Part shown: piece by piece, positions 39,466 through 52,100 of the stretch
Layout of the letters: the number at the start of each line of letters is the position of its first letter
Numbering within the stretch: the stretch's first letter is position 1
From: Phoronis australis
Taxonomy: Eukaryota; Phoronida; Phoronidae
Direction of reading: 5' to 3'
DNA length: 64,000 nucleotides
Assembly (NCBI GenBank): GCA_002633005.1
Contig: NMRA01000320.1
Location: forward strand, 66,720 to 130,719
Notes under the pieces: generated by a model
What the model was told of the DNA's origin: nothing
The model's database searches: none
The model's input: the letters and a program-made list of their open reading frames with translations, nothing else
Translations under genes and position numbers: made by a program

Positions 39466-40877
39466 CGTTGATCTGATTAAGACATTCTGTAATTCTGAGC
39501 AGGACTACTGTGGTACTGACTCTTGTGGTCACTTCATGTTACAGTCCATTGTCTTACAAAATCTCATGATGAAAAAGAAAAATAGTCAAACCTTGTTACA
39601 TCACACATCAAGCGATCTTCGGAATTTATACGTTATAACGCGAGTGCATTGTAACGAGGGTAAACTTTTCATAGATCATTTAGGTTTTGGAAGACTTAAC
39701 ATATATACCCTCTCGCCACAGGCCTTCATGAACATTATTTTTTGTGTTATACAGTTGGTATATGTTAGGTTTCATGCCGTGACGTCATACATACTCATTA
39801 TATCTAGTCTATACTGACACCGCGTTTATGAAGCATCTGTCTGTTGTCATGGCGCATTACCAATCAAAGCACATCACCGGCTTGCAATTTTCTGCAGTCA
39901 ACGTGACATACTGACCCGCTGTGGTGTCTTTTTAAAAAACGATAGGGCTGCGTAGTTCATCATACTACTTTTACACACAATTCACAAAGCGATAGTGTAT
40001 ATTTAGTTGTGACGTAGACGCATGTACACGTACATGTTCTTTGGACTGTGGGGTCACAAAGCAGGCTGCTGTCCATTGTATTAAAAGCTGATGGTCACAA
40101 GGGACAAGAAATTCTGAATATTATATCGATATAAGGGTGTTTGTTAAGGATTGTGACTCGCACTGAAATACGTTACATTAAATCTGGAACTTGGATGTAT
40201 GTACATTATGTCAATTTCTATGTTCTTAACGGTGTATGTTGTAACAAGGGTTATACACAAGATTTTGTATTCCTAAATTCTTTCACTGCCTCTCATGCAT
40301 TTTGGTGAGTTACCCGATCACTGCCTAACACACTGGTAGGCAAGTTTGGTACTTTCTGCATTCTTGGACCTGTTAGTCCTCATTTCTGGGAGTAAGTTCA
40401 GTTTGACATTGGGAGGCGACAGAAGACAGTTTTACCAAATTGGAAACGAGTCAGGTTGATAGATTATTTTTTGTTTTTAAAATTTCAGTCAGCCATTTAT
40501 CTGTTGAATTGTGATGGTAATGAACTATCCCTAGTGTAGGTCTAATTGACTACAATTCAGGATATGAGTTTGAAATATCAGACGAGGTATGTATCAGGAC
40601 CAGTGACGTAAGAATTTCAACCAAATCCTTTCATTTACCATTATTAGTGATCTTTCACCCGAAATTTTGAATAATCTACTGGGCGGATATATCCTTTAAC
40701 TCGTCTTGATTTTAGAATATCATGTAAAAATGTATGCTTCTTACCTTGAAAGTTTCATGACATTCTACCAACTTCTAAGTTTTAGTGACAGTACTTTGTA
40801 TTGTATGTGTCCTTAAAATTACTCGACTCTAGGAAAAGTAGTGCGAAAAAAAAAATGAGTTGCTAGACATAGTATCG
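39466..40877. other. Intergenic between FARS2 and cadherin, no gene seen
   Basis: Tail-to-tail spacer of AT-rich DNA without recognised coding, RNA gene or repeat pair. Confidence 0.5.
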
Positions 40878-41121
40878 GGGCTTGGAATATTTCTCTGTCA
40901 AGAGGATTTCCTCTTTTTAGTTTCGATTTCCTCTTTTTAGTTTCGATTTCCTCTTTTTAGTTTCGATTTCCTTTTCGTCTTTTTTTATCATTATTTTGAC
41001 TTTATTCCAACAAAAACGTTTCAGTTAAATTTTTTTCACTCAAAAAATATGTCACACAAGCCTATTTGTGGAATGATACACCTGGAAAATTTTCCTTTTT
41101 ATCATCGGTCAATCCATGCCC
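40878..41121. mobile_element. MITE-like element with GGGCTTGGA ends, copy 2
   Basis: Ends GGGCTTGGAAT and CAATCCATGCCC; interior matches 3725-3964. This copy carries a local tandem expansion: TTTCCTCTTTTTAGTTTCGA is repeated three times (20-bp period, about 40913-40975), where copy 1 has a single diverged version. Confidence 0.65.
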
Positions 41122-41276
41122 TGCTAGTGCTACAGTAGCATTGTCCAAAAATGCACTCGATGACCTTTTCGCTGGCCAAAACTTGAGGAAAAGTAGTTCT
41201 TTTTCCTTTCTTGATCAATAAATAATTTTGTAGTACAAGAATGTAAGAGTTCAAGAGAAAATTACTGTACAAAAGT

Positions 41277-42859
41277 TTTATTGAAGCACTTGTGAGAAAA
41301 TACAATGTACAAAAGATATCCCAACTATCACTCTTGTGCTACACTTTAGAACGAATGGCATATTTTCAAGTGGACATGAATTTACACTACATACAAAATG
41401 ATTCATCGGTTATATGGTAACACACGACTCTATACATTGTGTTCCTCCTTATCAAGTACACAGTTTAGAGACAGATAAAATCCATGTCTATTCAAAGATA
41501 AAAATTTGAACACCAGGCCGCTTTGTGTAATAATTTTATCTAGAGCTAAAAAGTGAATATTCGTGAAACGACAAAATAAACCCCAAATCAAAATCCAAAG
41601 ATTACTGCACAAACTTTTCACAGTGTTGAGCATTTTACACATGCATGATTCTTTTAAAATCACTATTAGGCAATGAAAGGCGATAAAAATGTGTTTAAAA
41701 ATCCAACCCAGACTGTGTTTATCGTGGTAAAAAAGTATGTCCTTGCTTCAAAAATCTATCCAAAGAAAATGTTGAACACAGCCAAACACATTCCAGACAA
41801 ATATACACGTTTAAAAATATATATATCCTCTGTCACAAACACATTCTTAGTCAATGTCCACACTACAATTACAATATATGTAGACCAGTTGCACTTGGTC
41901 CTTACAATTTCTCTGGATGTATATTTATAAAGCCACAACAGTGGACACTGCAGTTGGCACTAAGTTTCGCCTTTAGCAGATACTGATACTATTATCAAGG
42001 CTAACACATTGTCTCCACTTGATACGTATATTATTATCAAGACTAATGCAGAATTCTTGCTGATATGTTTAATGGGTTCCCCAAGTCATCCTCACCCGAG
42101 ATTCAAGCGCCAGAATAAATGATCACTATAAACTTGCTGATGAAGCACAAAGACAAGTTGCTATTGGTCTCCCAGTGAGAAATCACAAGACAAAATTACC
42201 CCTCGAACCAAACGAATGATATTAAAGAATTTGAAGTTAATCTTAGCATAAATTTTGTGTTTTTCTAAAACGATGCTCACTTAAAAAGACTATTTAGAAG
42301 CCAGACAATAAGCAATAAAAAGCAATGTCATATTGTCAAGATGTTGGACATCATAAAATAAATGGAACCACTGGTCTTGCTGGAATACTAAGACTGGATT
42401 CAGACGTCTTGCGCTTTCTCACTATAACCTACCACAGCCACGTATTGTGTCAATGCTCCCAGAACCCAACAGGTATGGGCAAACCGTTTGGTCTTTCATA
42501 TTTATGCGTCAAGCTGCCGTAATAACTTACAACTACCATTTTCAACACTGTGCTCTACCTCCACTGCTTTGTATAATATGCCAGAACAACAAGAACTACA
42601 TTCGGTGGTTTTGAGAAAGGCTTCAACATTTCTTGCCCCTACAAAAACTGCAAAGTTTCAGACCAAACATTTCCAAATGATTTTTATTCATTTTTCACGA
42701 GGTCTTCAGAATTTTGACAAAAATTCATCAATGTCTTTGAAAACTATAGTAGTTAGACAACGGACTCCCTGCAAGGTGTATTCACAGCATTGACACAGCG
42801 TGACTATCACTGGTAGATATTCCCCTTTAAAGCTGAGCAGTTTCCATGGCAGCGCTTCC
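41277..42859 (-). other. Candidate cadherin 3' untranslated region
   Basis: On the minus strand AATAAA lies at 41282-41277, 1.6 kb after the cadherin stop. No gene lies between them, so a long 3' UTR ending near 41260 is plausible. Nearer signals cannot be excluded. Confidence 0.35.
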
Positions 42860-43119
42860 TTAATCCTCCTCTCCTCCACCGTACATGTCGGCCAACTTCT
42901 GGAACTTTGGTCCCCAGTCGTTCAAATAATCGTAGTTCTGACTGCCATCTGTGGAGCTCGAATTCAGCGAGCTGAGTGAGCCACCTTCGCTGCCGTCACC
43001 CTCGTAGTCATAGAGACGTAGTGTATCGTAGGGTGGTGAACTGGGATCCTCGTCTGCATCCTGAAGACGATCACCAATAAAGTTGCCCACATCTGGCTGG
43101 TCGACTGGTGGCGCCCCCG
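42860..43119 (-). CDS. Cadherin exon -1 (last): beta-catenin-binding tail
   Basis: Acceptor CTATTTTCAG; starts [18 protein letters not shown] and ends MYGGGEED then TAA. Contains the conserved classical-cadherin YDYEGDGS and LxxLN serine block bound by beta-catenin. Confidence 0.95.
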
Positions 43120-46100
43120 CTGAAAATAGCATAAGCAATATCTTAAGACAAAAACGAACCATCAAATTTGGATAAAAGTAATGTTAAAAGAATGAGCTGT
43201 GGTTCGATTAATAAAATAATATTTAAGCCACACGGCCGAAATGCATGCATTTAACAGAAGAGTATTTTATGCGTCTTTAGACACCAGTCTCGATTTCAGC
43301 AATTTTTTTGTAATAAAATTCAAAAACAAAAGGGCTTTTGTTTTATAGCTCTGGGCCTGTCTCATGAAAAGTGGATGTAGTCATAAGTCAGAAATTTGAT
43401 CTTATGCTCCTCACAATCGTTTCGCATAAATAATTAAATCCCACTTGAGCAAAAGTGCACAGTTTGAGAATATATGAAGTATTAATCGTTACTGACATAA
43501 TTTCTATGAATTACTTCTAGACTGCGATGAGCTCCTATTCTTTTTCACCAATTATGAAGTGGGACTATAAGACCAAATTAATGTCAACTTCAGGAAATCT
43601 ATTCCACCAAACAATTAGTCCAAAAATTGAGTTTTTTTTACTACCGATAATGTTAAGTGAAGATTAAATACAGCTCGGAGCACACACAAATACAATGCAA
43701 TGTGTATGCACACACAAATACAATGCAATGTGTATGCACACACAAATACAATGCAATGTGTATGCACACACAAATACAATGCAATGTGTATGTACACACA
43801 AATACAATGCAATGTGTATGTACACACAAATACAATGCAATATGTATGCACACACAACTGCAATGCAATATGTATGCATTCTAAATACAGCTCCAAGCAC
43901 ACACAGATACAATGCAATGTGTATGCATCCTAAATACAGCTCTGAGCACACACAAATACAATGCAGTGTATGTGCACCCAAAATCGCCAGAACAAACATC
44001 CAACAATATTCCCATTCCACTTAAAGCATACTCACAGAAGAGTGGTTTTGACTGAACCGGCTCAATTCCCCGAGGGTCGATGGGTTTGCTGAGCCTGCTG
44101 ATGTCATAGGCATCTTGGTCTTCTTCACCAGCGCCCTCTTCATCGTAGTGAACTACGTTCTCACGCATGTCATCATCGGGGTCAACCTCCAGGATCAACT
44201 TCGGGTCAGAATGTCGACGTCGCTGACTCCACAGTGCCAAGGCAAGGATGATAACTGCAAGGTTAAGGACAATGCAAGACGGATAATTTACACATTCAGC
44301 GGCTCGTTAAAAACTCTTAAGGTCATCTCAAACCAAAATTGAAACTCATAGGAGAAGAAATAGGGTAAATCAACTGATAAAGGTATACATTTTCTGAAAG
44401 AAATAAGATAAGGGTTTACAAAAATGTATTTTATATTTATGTACCATTATCATTATCACGTTGAGTCAAAATTTCATTTTTAAAAAAGGTACATTCGTGA
44501 GCACGAGATCTAAACAGTGAAACATCAGATTACCGATGAAATGAATGAATTTGGGCGAGGGTCAGTCTTTCACAACTTGCATGTGTTCCCGAAAACTAAA
44601 GTGCTGGATGCGGTGTGGCAACTTGGTACATTCCTCGCACAACCCCTTCAGAATCAAAAATATATTGTTTTCATTTTCCGCGGCACATTTCTATGCTATG
44701 TATACTTAGCCGACTCAATATTATAGTCACTCAGAGAATGAAAGGATTGTGAATTGTGGGTACAGACAACACTGCACATGCCTGGTGGGAGATTCGATTT
44801 GAGTGCAAGCTCGGTGAACTTTGAAATTGGATATGTAGTTAACAAATTCCCATGCACTTGGAAGCGGTTCTGCGAACTTTTTGTTTCTTGCCACATGTTA
44901 TACAGTTCAGATTTGAAGTTCCCTGAGAATGTTGCATTTACGGGATCTCCCACATTTTCATTTGTAAATATTCCATACAGACAAAAACGCGACACTTGTC
45001 AAACCAGGGATTCAAATGTCGACAAAGTCATTGTGTTTTCTATGAGTGCTTTTGTTGAACTTTAATGGCCGACGGAGGTGCAGCTTTCATGAGGAACGGT
45101 GGCATTTGTGTTCCAACTGACAAGGGCATATTGCTGACTTGCTATGCACCCCTTTAATGGAAATGTTTAAAATAGTGATAATCCCTTGTATTCCACTATA
45201 TGCGAAGCACACAGTGGGTGCATAACAACGCTTTGCGATGTTCTTGTCTGAAAATGAGAGGCATTGAGTTCGTAAATATGACATTCTAGATGCAGAACTG
45301 ATGATATTTTGGGTTCATTCACCAACTGCCAAGTCACCTCATTTGCTAGTGAAGAGACAAAAGGACAGATACCTCAGACGTTGATCCAAACAATAGCAGT
45401 TTCAATACAAAGATACAGAACAAACCCAGCTGTTCACTTTTATTTAAGATAACCTTGCTTATTTAAACAATTTCAGATACATGTTTAAACCTCCTGCATG
45501 CACAGAAGAGCGACCATTCTTAAAAGCCTTGACAATTTTATGCAGCACTGAACAACTAGCCCCACCCTCAGCAGTAATAAACTTAAACACTTACTCAACA
45601 AGACGACAATGGCAATGACGATGGCCGCTATGACTCCACCAGAGAGAGCCTCAACAATTGTTTCTTTCTTGCGGTCACACAGCCTCCCCTCCCAACCATC
45701 ATCGCATGAGCAGTTAAATGAACCATCGGTATTCCCACAAGTGCCATGAACACAAGGATTCCACGGTAGGCACTCATTTATGTCTTGACAGTGGGGCTCC
45801 TTAGACAGTGTGATGTAACCGGCTGGACACCTATGGAAATAAACAGAGAGTTTAGCAGTTTAGTCCTCTCTTTCAAGATAGCTCTACTGTCATCACGCAC
45901 CTAGAGTACCGTTACAAAACGTCAAAGATTGTGAAGGCAATTACTAAAATACTGTTTGAGAATTTTGACAGAAAGTAACATGATAAGATGACTACATGAT
46001 GCATTACAAATGAAATGAAAAGGTTTGTATAATGCACTGATCAGTCCATACTCCAGTCCAGCGCCTAGAATACCTTCTTTCTGTGTCAGTCATAATTCTA

Positions 46101-49100
46101 AGACACAGCCTTTTGGCGTGGTTGAAGCTGAGTATTATGAGATGAGAACTTGGCAGGGTTTTCATAACTGACCAGTCTATGGGCACATAAAAGCAAAGGG
46201 CATGTTTTCAAAACATTGGTATAAAACAATCCAAACTATGCAGCAGATCATTGTTCTTAATTCAACTCCAGACTTTTATTAAGGATCGTGTACAGTTAGC
46301 CGGAGTTCACTCACATTTATAGCACAATAACTGAACAACATTTGCATTAGCAAACAGTAACCTCTGCAATGTTTACATTCTCGAGGATTCAGTTTTGGTT
46401 CCATTTATTGCCAACGTGTCAAAGACTAAAATAAAACTGGTACAGGAGTACAGATAAGGATCATGCAAAAATCCTAAACACATTTTGCCAGGGCTGCACA
46501 CAGCACCATTGGGAAAGCCCGATGAATCTGGCCTCTGCTTGGCTGAAAAACAAAGATATGTTCTGATGATCAGAACAACTGGAAGGTAATGTGGCTGGAG
46601 TTGAGAAAGGACTTTGTGACGTGTGGCTGCAAAAAGAACAACAGACTAAACCAAAGCATTTCATGCCAGTTAGTGCTGTGTCTCTCACTCAAGATAGCAA
46701 GGCGGCAATCAAAACAGCTCATTCCCAGACCATTTACTTATGACCAATGCAACGCAACCCTTTTGCGTGTTAAAGCCTCACCCTTACAAAGTGGCACTCT
46801 GAATCAATGTAATACACTCATACACACTAGCACGCACGAACACGGGCACACCCTCGTGGCATAACTGTTTAGCAGAGACCTAATTTCCACACAAAATCTT
46901 TTTGATCATACTGGGAAACAACGAAACAACTGTGCCACACAATTGGATAGAACTCGACTAACCTGCATTCATAAGCTCTCCATATGTCGATGCACTTCTG
47001 TTTGGATGGACAGACGACACCTTTGCAGGCATCGCTGGGACAACCCGGGCCGATCCGCTCAGCAGCAGTGACCTCTGCAATACTGCTGCGGATTTCTCCT
47101 TGTACCTGATCCATTGGGAACCACTTTCCATCATAGCGGATGTCATTCAAACAGCCTAAAAACAAGATAATTAAGTGAAGGCTGGATTCATGATAAAAGC
47201 ATTCCTTGACAAATAACCCGCCGGCTGCCAGTAATTGAAGACCAGAAGAAAATGATGCAGTGTACACATAACATATGCATCGTTACTATCAATTATCATC
47301 ATCATCACCATCATCTTTGCTATACCGCAGTTCTGTCTTCTACAGTATGCTAATAAAAATTTTGAAAAAAATACCAGATATTNACAAAAACAGAAATAAA
47401 GTAAAATCAAACACAAAATGACAATTGACATATAAGATATGGTGTAATGAAAATGATACATTTTTGCGTAAAAAATTCAATGACATATTTTAAGTTTTTA
47501 TGTTCAATCCATGAGGTTCTATTGTATTCAGTTTCTCTATCCATTTTATAAGTAATCTCTCCAAAGATTTTCAATATTGTTGTAAAAATGAATTAATTTT
47601 AACAACAAAAATTAGTGTGCCTGGACTATGAAAAGTTAACAAAAAACAAATTATCTTTACTTAGCGATGTACCCAGGAGTAGAGGTAAACAAAAAATATT
47701 TTAAGACATCCTGATCACTAAAATGAAATAGGTCACATACTGTTCTGCAGATCCGGTAACTGTCCTCCGCCAAAGTTGTCTTCCTGATTGATGTTGTAGA
47801 TGACATTTCCATCGCCGGTGTCTTCAGCATAGTAGCGTCCGTCGCCACGGTCCATTTTCAGGACGACATTCTTTCCGTACCGTTTCACGGTGATGTTATG
47901 CCAACGGCCATCTCCTACGTCAACACTAGACAGCGCCAGCATCTTGTCGCCACTACCTTGGTTGTACTTGAACACAACGTTGTTATTGACAATCTAAAAA
48001 GTTAACATAAAGACAACGGTTGTTACCCTCCCAAACACGTTTCGTTAACTCAATCCAGTGACACTTGACTTAATGAAGCATAAGCATGGTATGTTGCCAG
48101 GAGGCAACACACAACGCGTCATTTTAAAAAAGCTTGTCTGATTACAAATAATTTTTTTATAAATGAAAGGTACAAATAAAATTAAGACAAAATGTGCAGC
48201 ACAGAGCTTATTAAATTATTCTTTCACAAATACTTTAACCAAAAATTATGAAAAACGTGTCTGACGTCGGATTTTAAAAAATCAAGTTGTTTACCTCAAG
48301 GCGAGCGTAGTAGCCATTGCCGCCGGAAGTCTTGAAAAGCACACCATTGCCATCGCTGTCACGTGTTCGAACCATCAGTCTCATCTCGTACTCTCGTTTG
48401 GAGCGCGTGGCGTCCTGCATGTACTGATTAAGGAGGCGCCACTTCAAGTAGCTGTTGTCCCACAAGTCCTTCTGGATAGTGTCTGGAATTGAAGAACAGC
48501 AGAAAACGGTCACGCTACTGATAAGAAAAAAACAAAAGTGTTATTAAAGTGAAACGACTTCAACAATCGTTTCCCGGTCATTCCACCCAAAATGCTATGG
48601 AGTCGCATCATTACTGTTGATGGTGCAGACATCTGAACTCAAATATTTTTAAGTACTATACAATGTAGTAGGCTGCAGTTTACAGGTAGAACCAGGGTGC
48701 TTTGTGTAACGCTGAACACTCACAGCAAGAAAGTTTGGCTAATAGCAATTTACTTCCAAAAGCTAACAGTCCGGCCTCCCAGATAAACCACTTCAGAGAT
48801 AGCCATTTTGCTAGTGCAAGCAACTAAGGTCGTATTCTTGCGAAACCTTAGTCCTTCACCAGTGTTATACTGCTTGGGACCTAGAGTAACCTTGCCTCAC
48901 ATAGCGCACCCCAAGGTTTGCAGGCACCCACCTTGTCACTCTCAACTCACCTTTGTCACACTTGTCCCCAACGTAACCAAAGTTACAGACGCATGTATAG
49001 GAGCCGCCAAGGTTGGCAGAACATACTCCATTCTCGCCGCAGTGACCGAACGGCTGGTCGACTGACACACCACACACTTTATCCTCACGTGGACAACCAT

Positions 49101-52100
49101 CCTCAGAGTTCTCGTGTTCACCTGTTTTTCCAATGTGGAGGTCATACATCTGCAACAAGACAAAAATGCTTATATTATGAGAAAGAGATATGGTGCATGC
49201 TATCTGCTAGCACTGTGTGAAAACAGTCTCAAAGAAGACAATCATTGGCAGATTTAGAAGTAGCCACCAACTCATAGACAATTTTGGTTTTGAAAAAAAT
49301 GTATCTGTCAAAAGAAATGAACAAAATGTTCCTTTAAAATTAATGCTTTAATGTCTGAAAAATGAGGAACCTTTCACCCTTTTACTCAGAGACTGAGTAT
49401 TACATAATATACTCCTGTCCAGTCCTCTCAACAGATGTCAGGTTAATTTAATTCCCAGCATTACATGATCAAAAAGGACAGTGTCACTCACCAGGTGGAG
49501 CTGCCAATCTGGTCTCAGATTTTGCACCGCAATTTTAATCAGGGAAATCATTAACAATTCAGTCTTCAAGTGAGTGACTGTCATTACTACCCATCACATC
49601 AGAGACAAGGTGGAACTAGTCAACTTTCCCTTATTTTAACACGACTCACAATCACTTCAAGCCTTACCAAACTGTCGTGAATAAAATTCTTGATGCAACC
49701 ATCAAAGCCCTTTTTGGCCAGAGTCGATGGGAAGGCGGTGTTGAGTCGGCCGCCCAGTTGCAGAGGTGTGTTCACGTTGACAAACTTATTCTTGCCCGGC
49801 GTTGTCGCCGACTCCTCACACGACTTACGATCCTCGTCGTTGCCATTACTAACGCTAGAAGCTGTCTTACAGTCGTCAACAACCACACGGAAAGTCTACG
49901 AATAGAACAATGTTAGAAAAATGTACTGTTAATGGTTACTGCAGTTATTAACTAGTGAAAGATAGGTAGTAAGGTGAAATATGAAACAGATCCCAATGCA
50001 ATATTTGCCTAAGAGTACAAAATTACACAGAGTCATGCACTAATGCTTGGAGCCATGAGTAAGAAGCTGGACAAAGTCAACCCTCATAACACATGACACT
50101 AGGTAAACAAACTGTCTATACTACTGCCAAATATCATATAACAAAACCTGCCTTACCTGTCCTGTGCGTATAATGTCCAACTTGTGCCAACGTCCATCAT
50201 TGAGGGCGGGCAGTTTCACCTGATTTGAGCTGTCCTTACCAGTGATGATAACTGAGGCTTGACCGGTGCCATGGTCAATGGTCACCTTAGGATAGCCACC
50301 AACCAGCTCCACAGCTATGAAGTCTGACACTCCATTGGTGGGTGCAGCCATGGGACCATTGTACATGAGCAATTGTTGAGACACTTGAGAGGTGGTGATG
50401 AACTCGAAGCTGGTTTTACTGTCGCCACACTGAGTCAGGGTCGGGTACCATGCCCAGCTTTGGCCGTTGAAGCTATGGTGCGTTTCCTGGCAACGTGGAC
50501 CATCAAAGCCCTTAGGGCACTGGCACCTGAGGATAACAAAGTAACACTCCATAATGATGTGTTATATATCAGAGTGTGATGTCTACAGCAACCAGTCAGT
50601 AATGCTGTTGCTAATCATTCTGAGCCAATTGAACAGCGGAATAACTTTGTGAAAACAACGACCAATCAGTCTATGGCCTCGAAACCACTTCAAATCCTAC
50701 AATACTCATCTTCTGTTGTTACGTTCCTGTGCCAAGTTAATGCCAACATCAAGTTTTAAGATTCATTAAACAAACAAATACATAATGGCTAAGATAAACC
50801 TGATATCATTCAGTTTACGGTTTCTTATGAAGGCACTTTTAAGTCTCTGCAATCCTTTCCAGTTGAAAGTTTAAGTATAAGTCTCCAACTGAAATGATCT
50901 CAGAGTAACTAGTAAACAAAAAAATAGCTGATGTAAGGTCCTTTTCACACTGACTTCGGTCTACCAACACTGAAACCGTTCATACCGTCTTCGGTAGTTA
51001 ACAGACATTGAAGTAAATGGTAGGTGATGCTTTTGTCATCAAAGTAATTCCAAGGTAACACTGCAGACAGTGACAATTTGGGAAAAATTTACGTGTGCTA
51101 ATTGACATAAAACTTATTTTTAATTTGATTGGTTATTATTCAAGGAAAATATAAGCAAGTGTCAGCGACAACACTGCCCTTTAATTGTTGACGGCAATAA
51201 CTTCCTTGGGACCGAAGTTGACCATTCGTACTGCACTGCAGCGTCGATGCTCCACTGTTGAATCCAGCTGCACTTCGATCCAGGACTGAAGTTAATCGTT
51301 CATACTGACTGCAACTCCCCAAAACATCGGCATTAGTATGAAAGGGCCTTAAGACTGACATAATCATCACCACACTAGTACGTGGTTACTTACTCAAAGC
51401 CACTCTTCGTTTTGATACAGGTGCCACCGTTGTAACAGGACGTGGGATCGCAGTTCTCCTCGCGCGTGAAGTTGCGTGCAGCACACCCGCACTCGGCAGC
51501 AATGTATGACGTAACACCAACCAGCGAAGAGGTATTAGATTTGATCAGCAGGGGCTCATTGGTGACCACCAACCGGTTGGTGCAACCAGACTCGCACGAC
51601 TCCTTCATGCATTCATCCACTCGCACCATGGCTATCTGAAGGCCAAGGTCGGCAAACTGAAAGACAAACACATCGTAACAGTGGCCATAACAAGACTAAT
51701 CCCACGAGTGATGATGTCAACATTGTGCTTGCTGCTAGTATCCACTAAAAAGCAGCTTCACACTTTCTCAAAATGTGTCAAAACTAAATAATTGAAGGTG
51801 GTGTTGTAAACATTGTAACATATGTGAGCAGTTCCCTTGGTTGGGCCCATTCCACTGATCAGCAGGAACTAGATTTTAACAATACTAAAATATTGAGGAA
51901 ACCAAGCTGAGGAGCTGGAGAGTGGACTTAAGGGTCTAGCAGTGTGCCCCACTGGAACGCAAACCCACAACTTTGAGCAAAGAAATCGGACGCGTTTCCC
52001 AATAGGCCTGAAATGTGTTACTTTGCGTGTGGCTTGTTTGTAAGGAAAAATAGCAAACAGATCTCAAATTCTATCTGGAGTATTGTGCTTGCTAATACAA

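Noticed and set aside
43615-44024. Long open frames on both strands reading [10 protein letters not shown] or [10 protein letters not shown] type repeats
   Set aside because: They are translations of the 28-bp intronic minisatellite (period not broken by stops); not genes.
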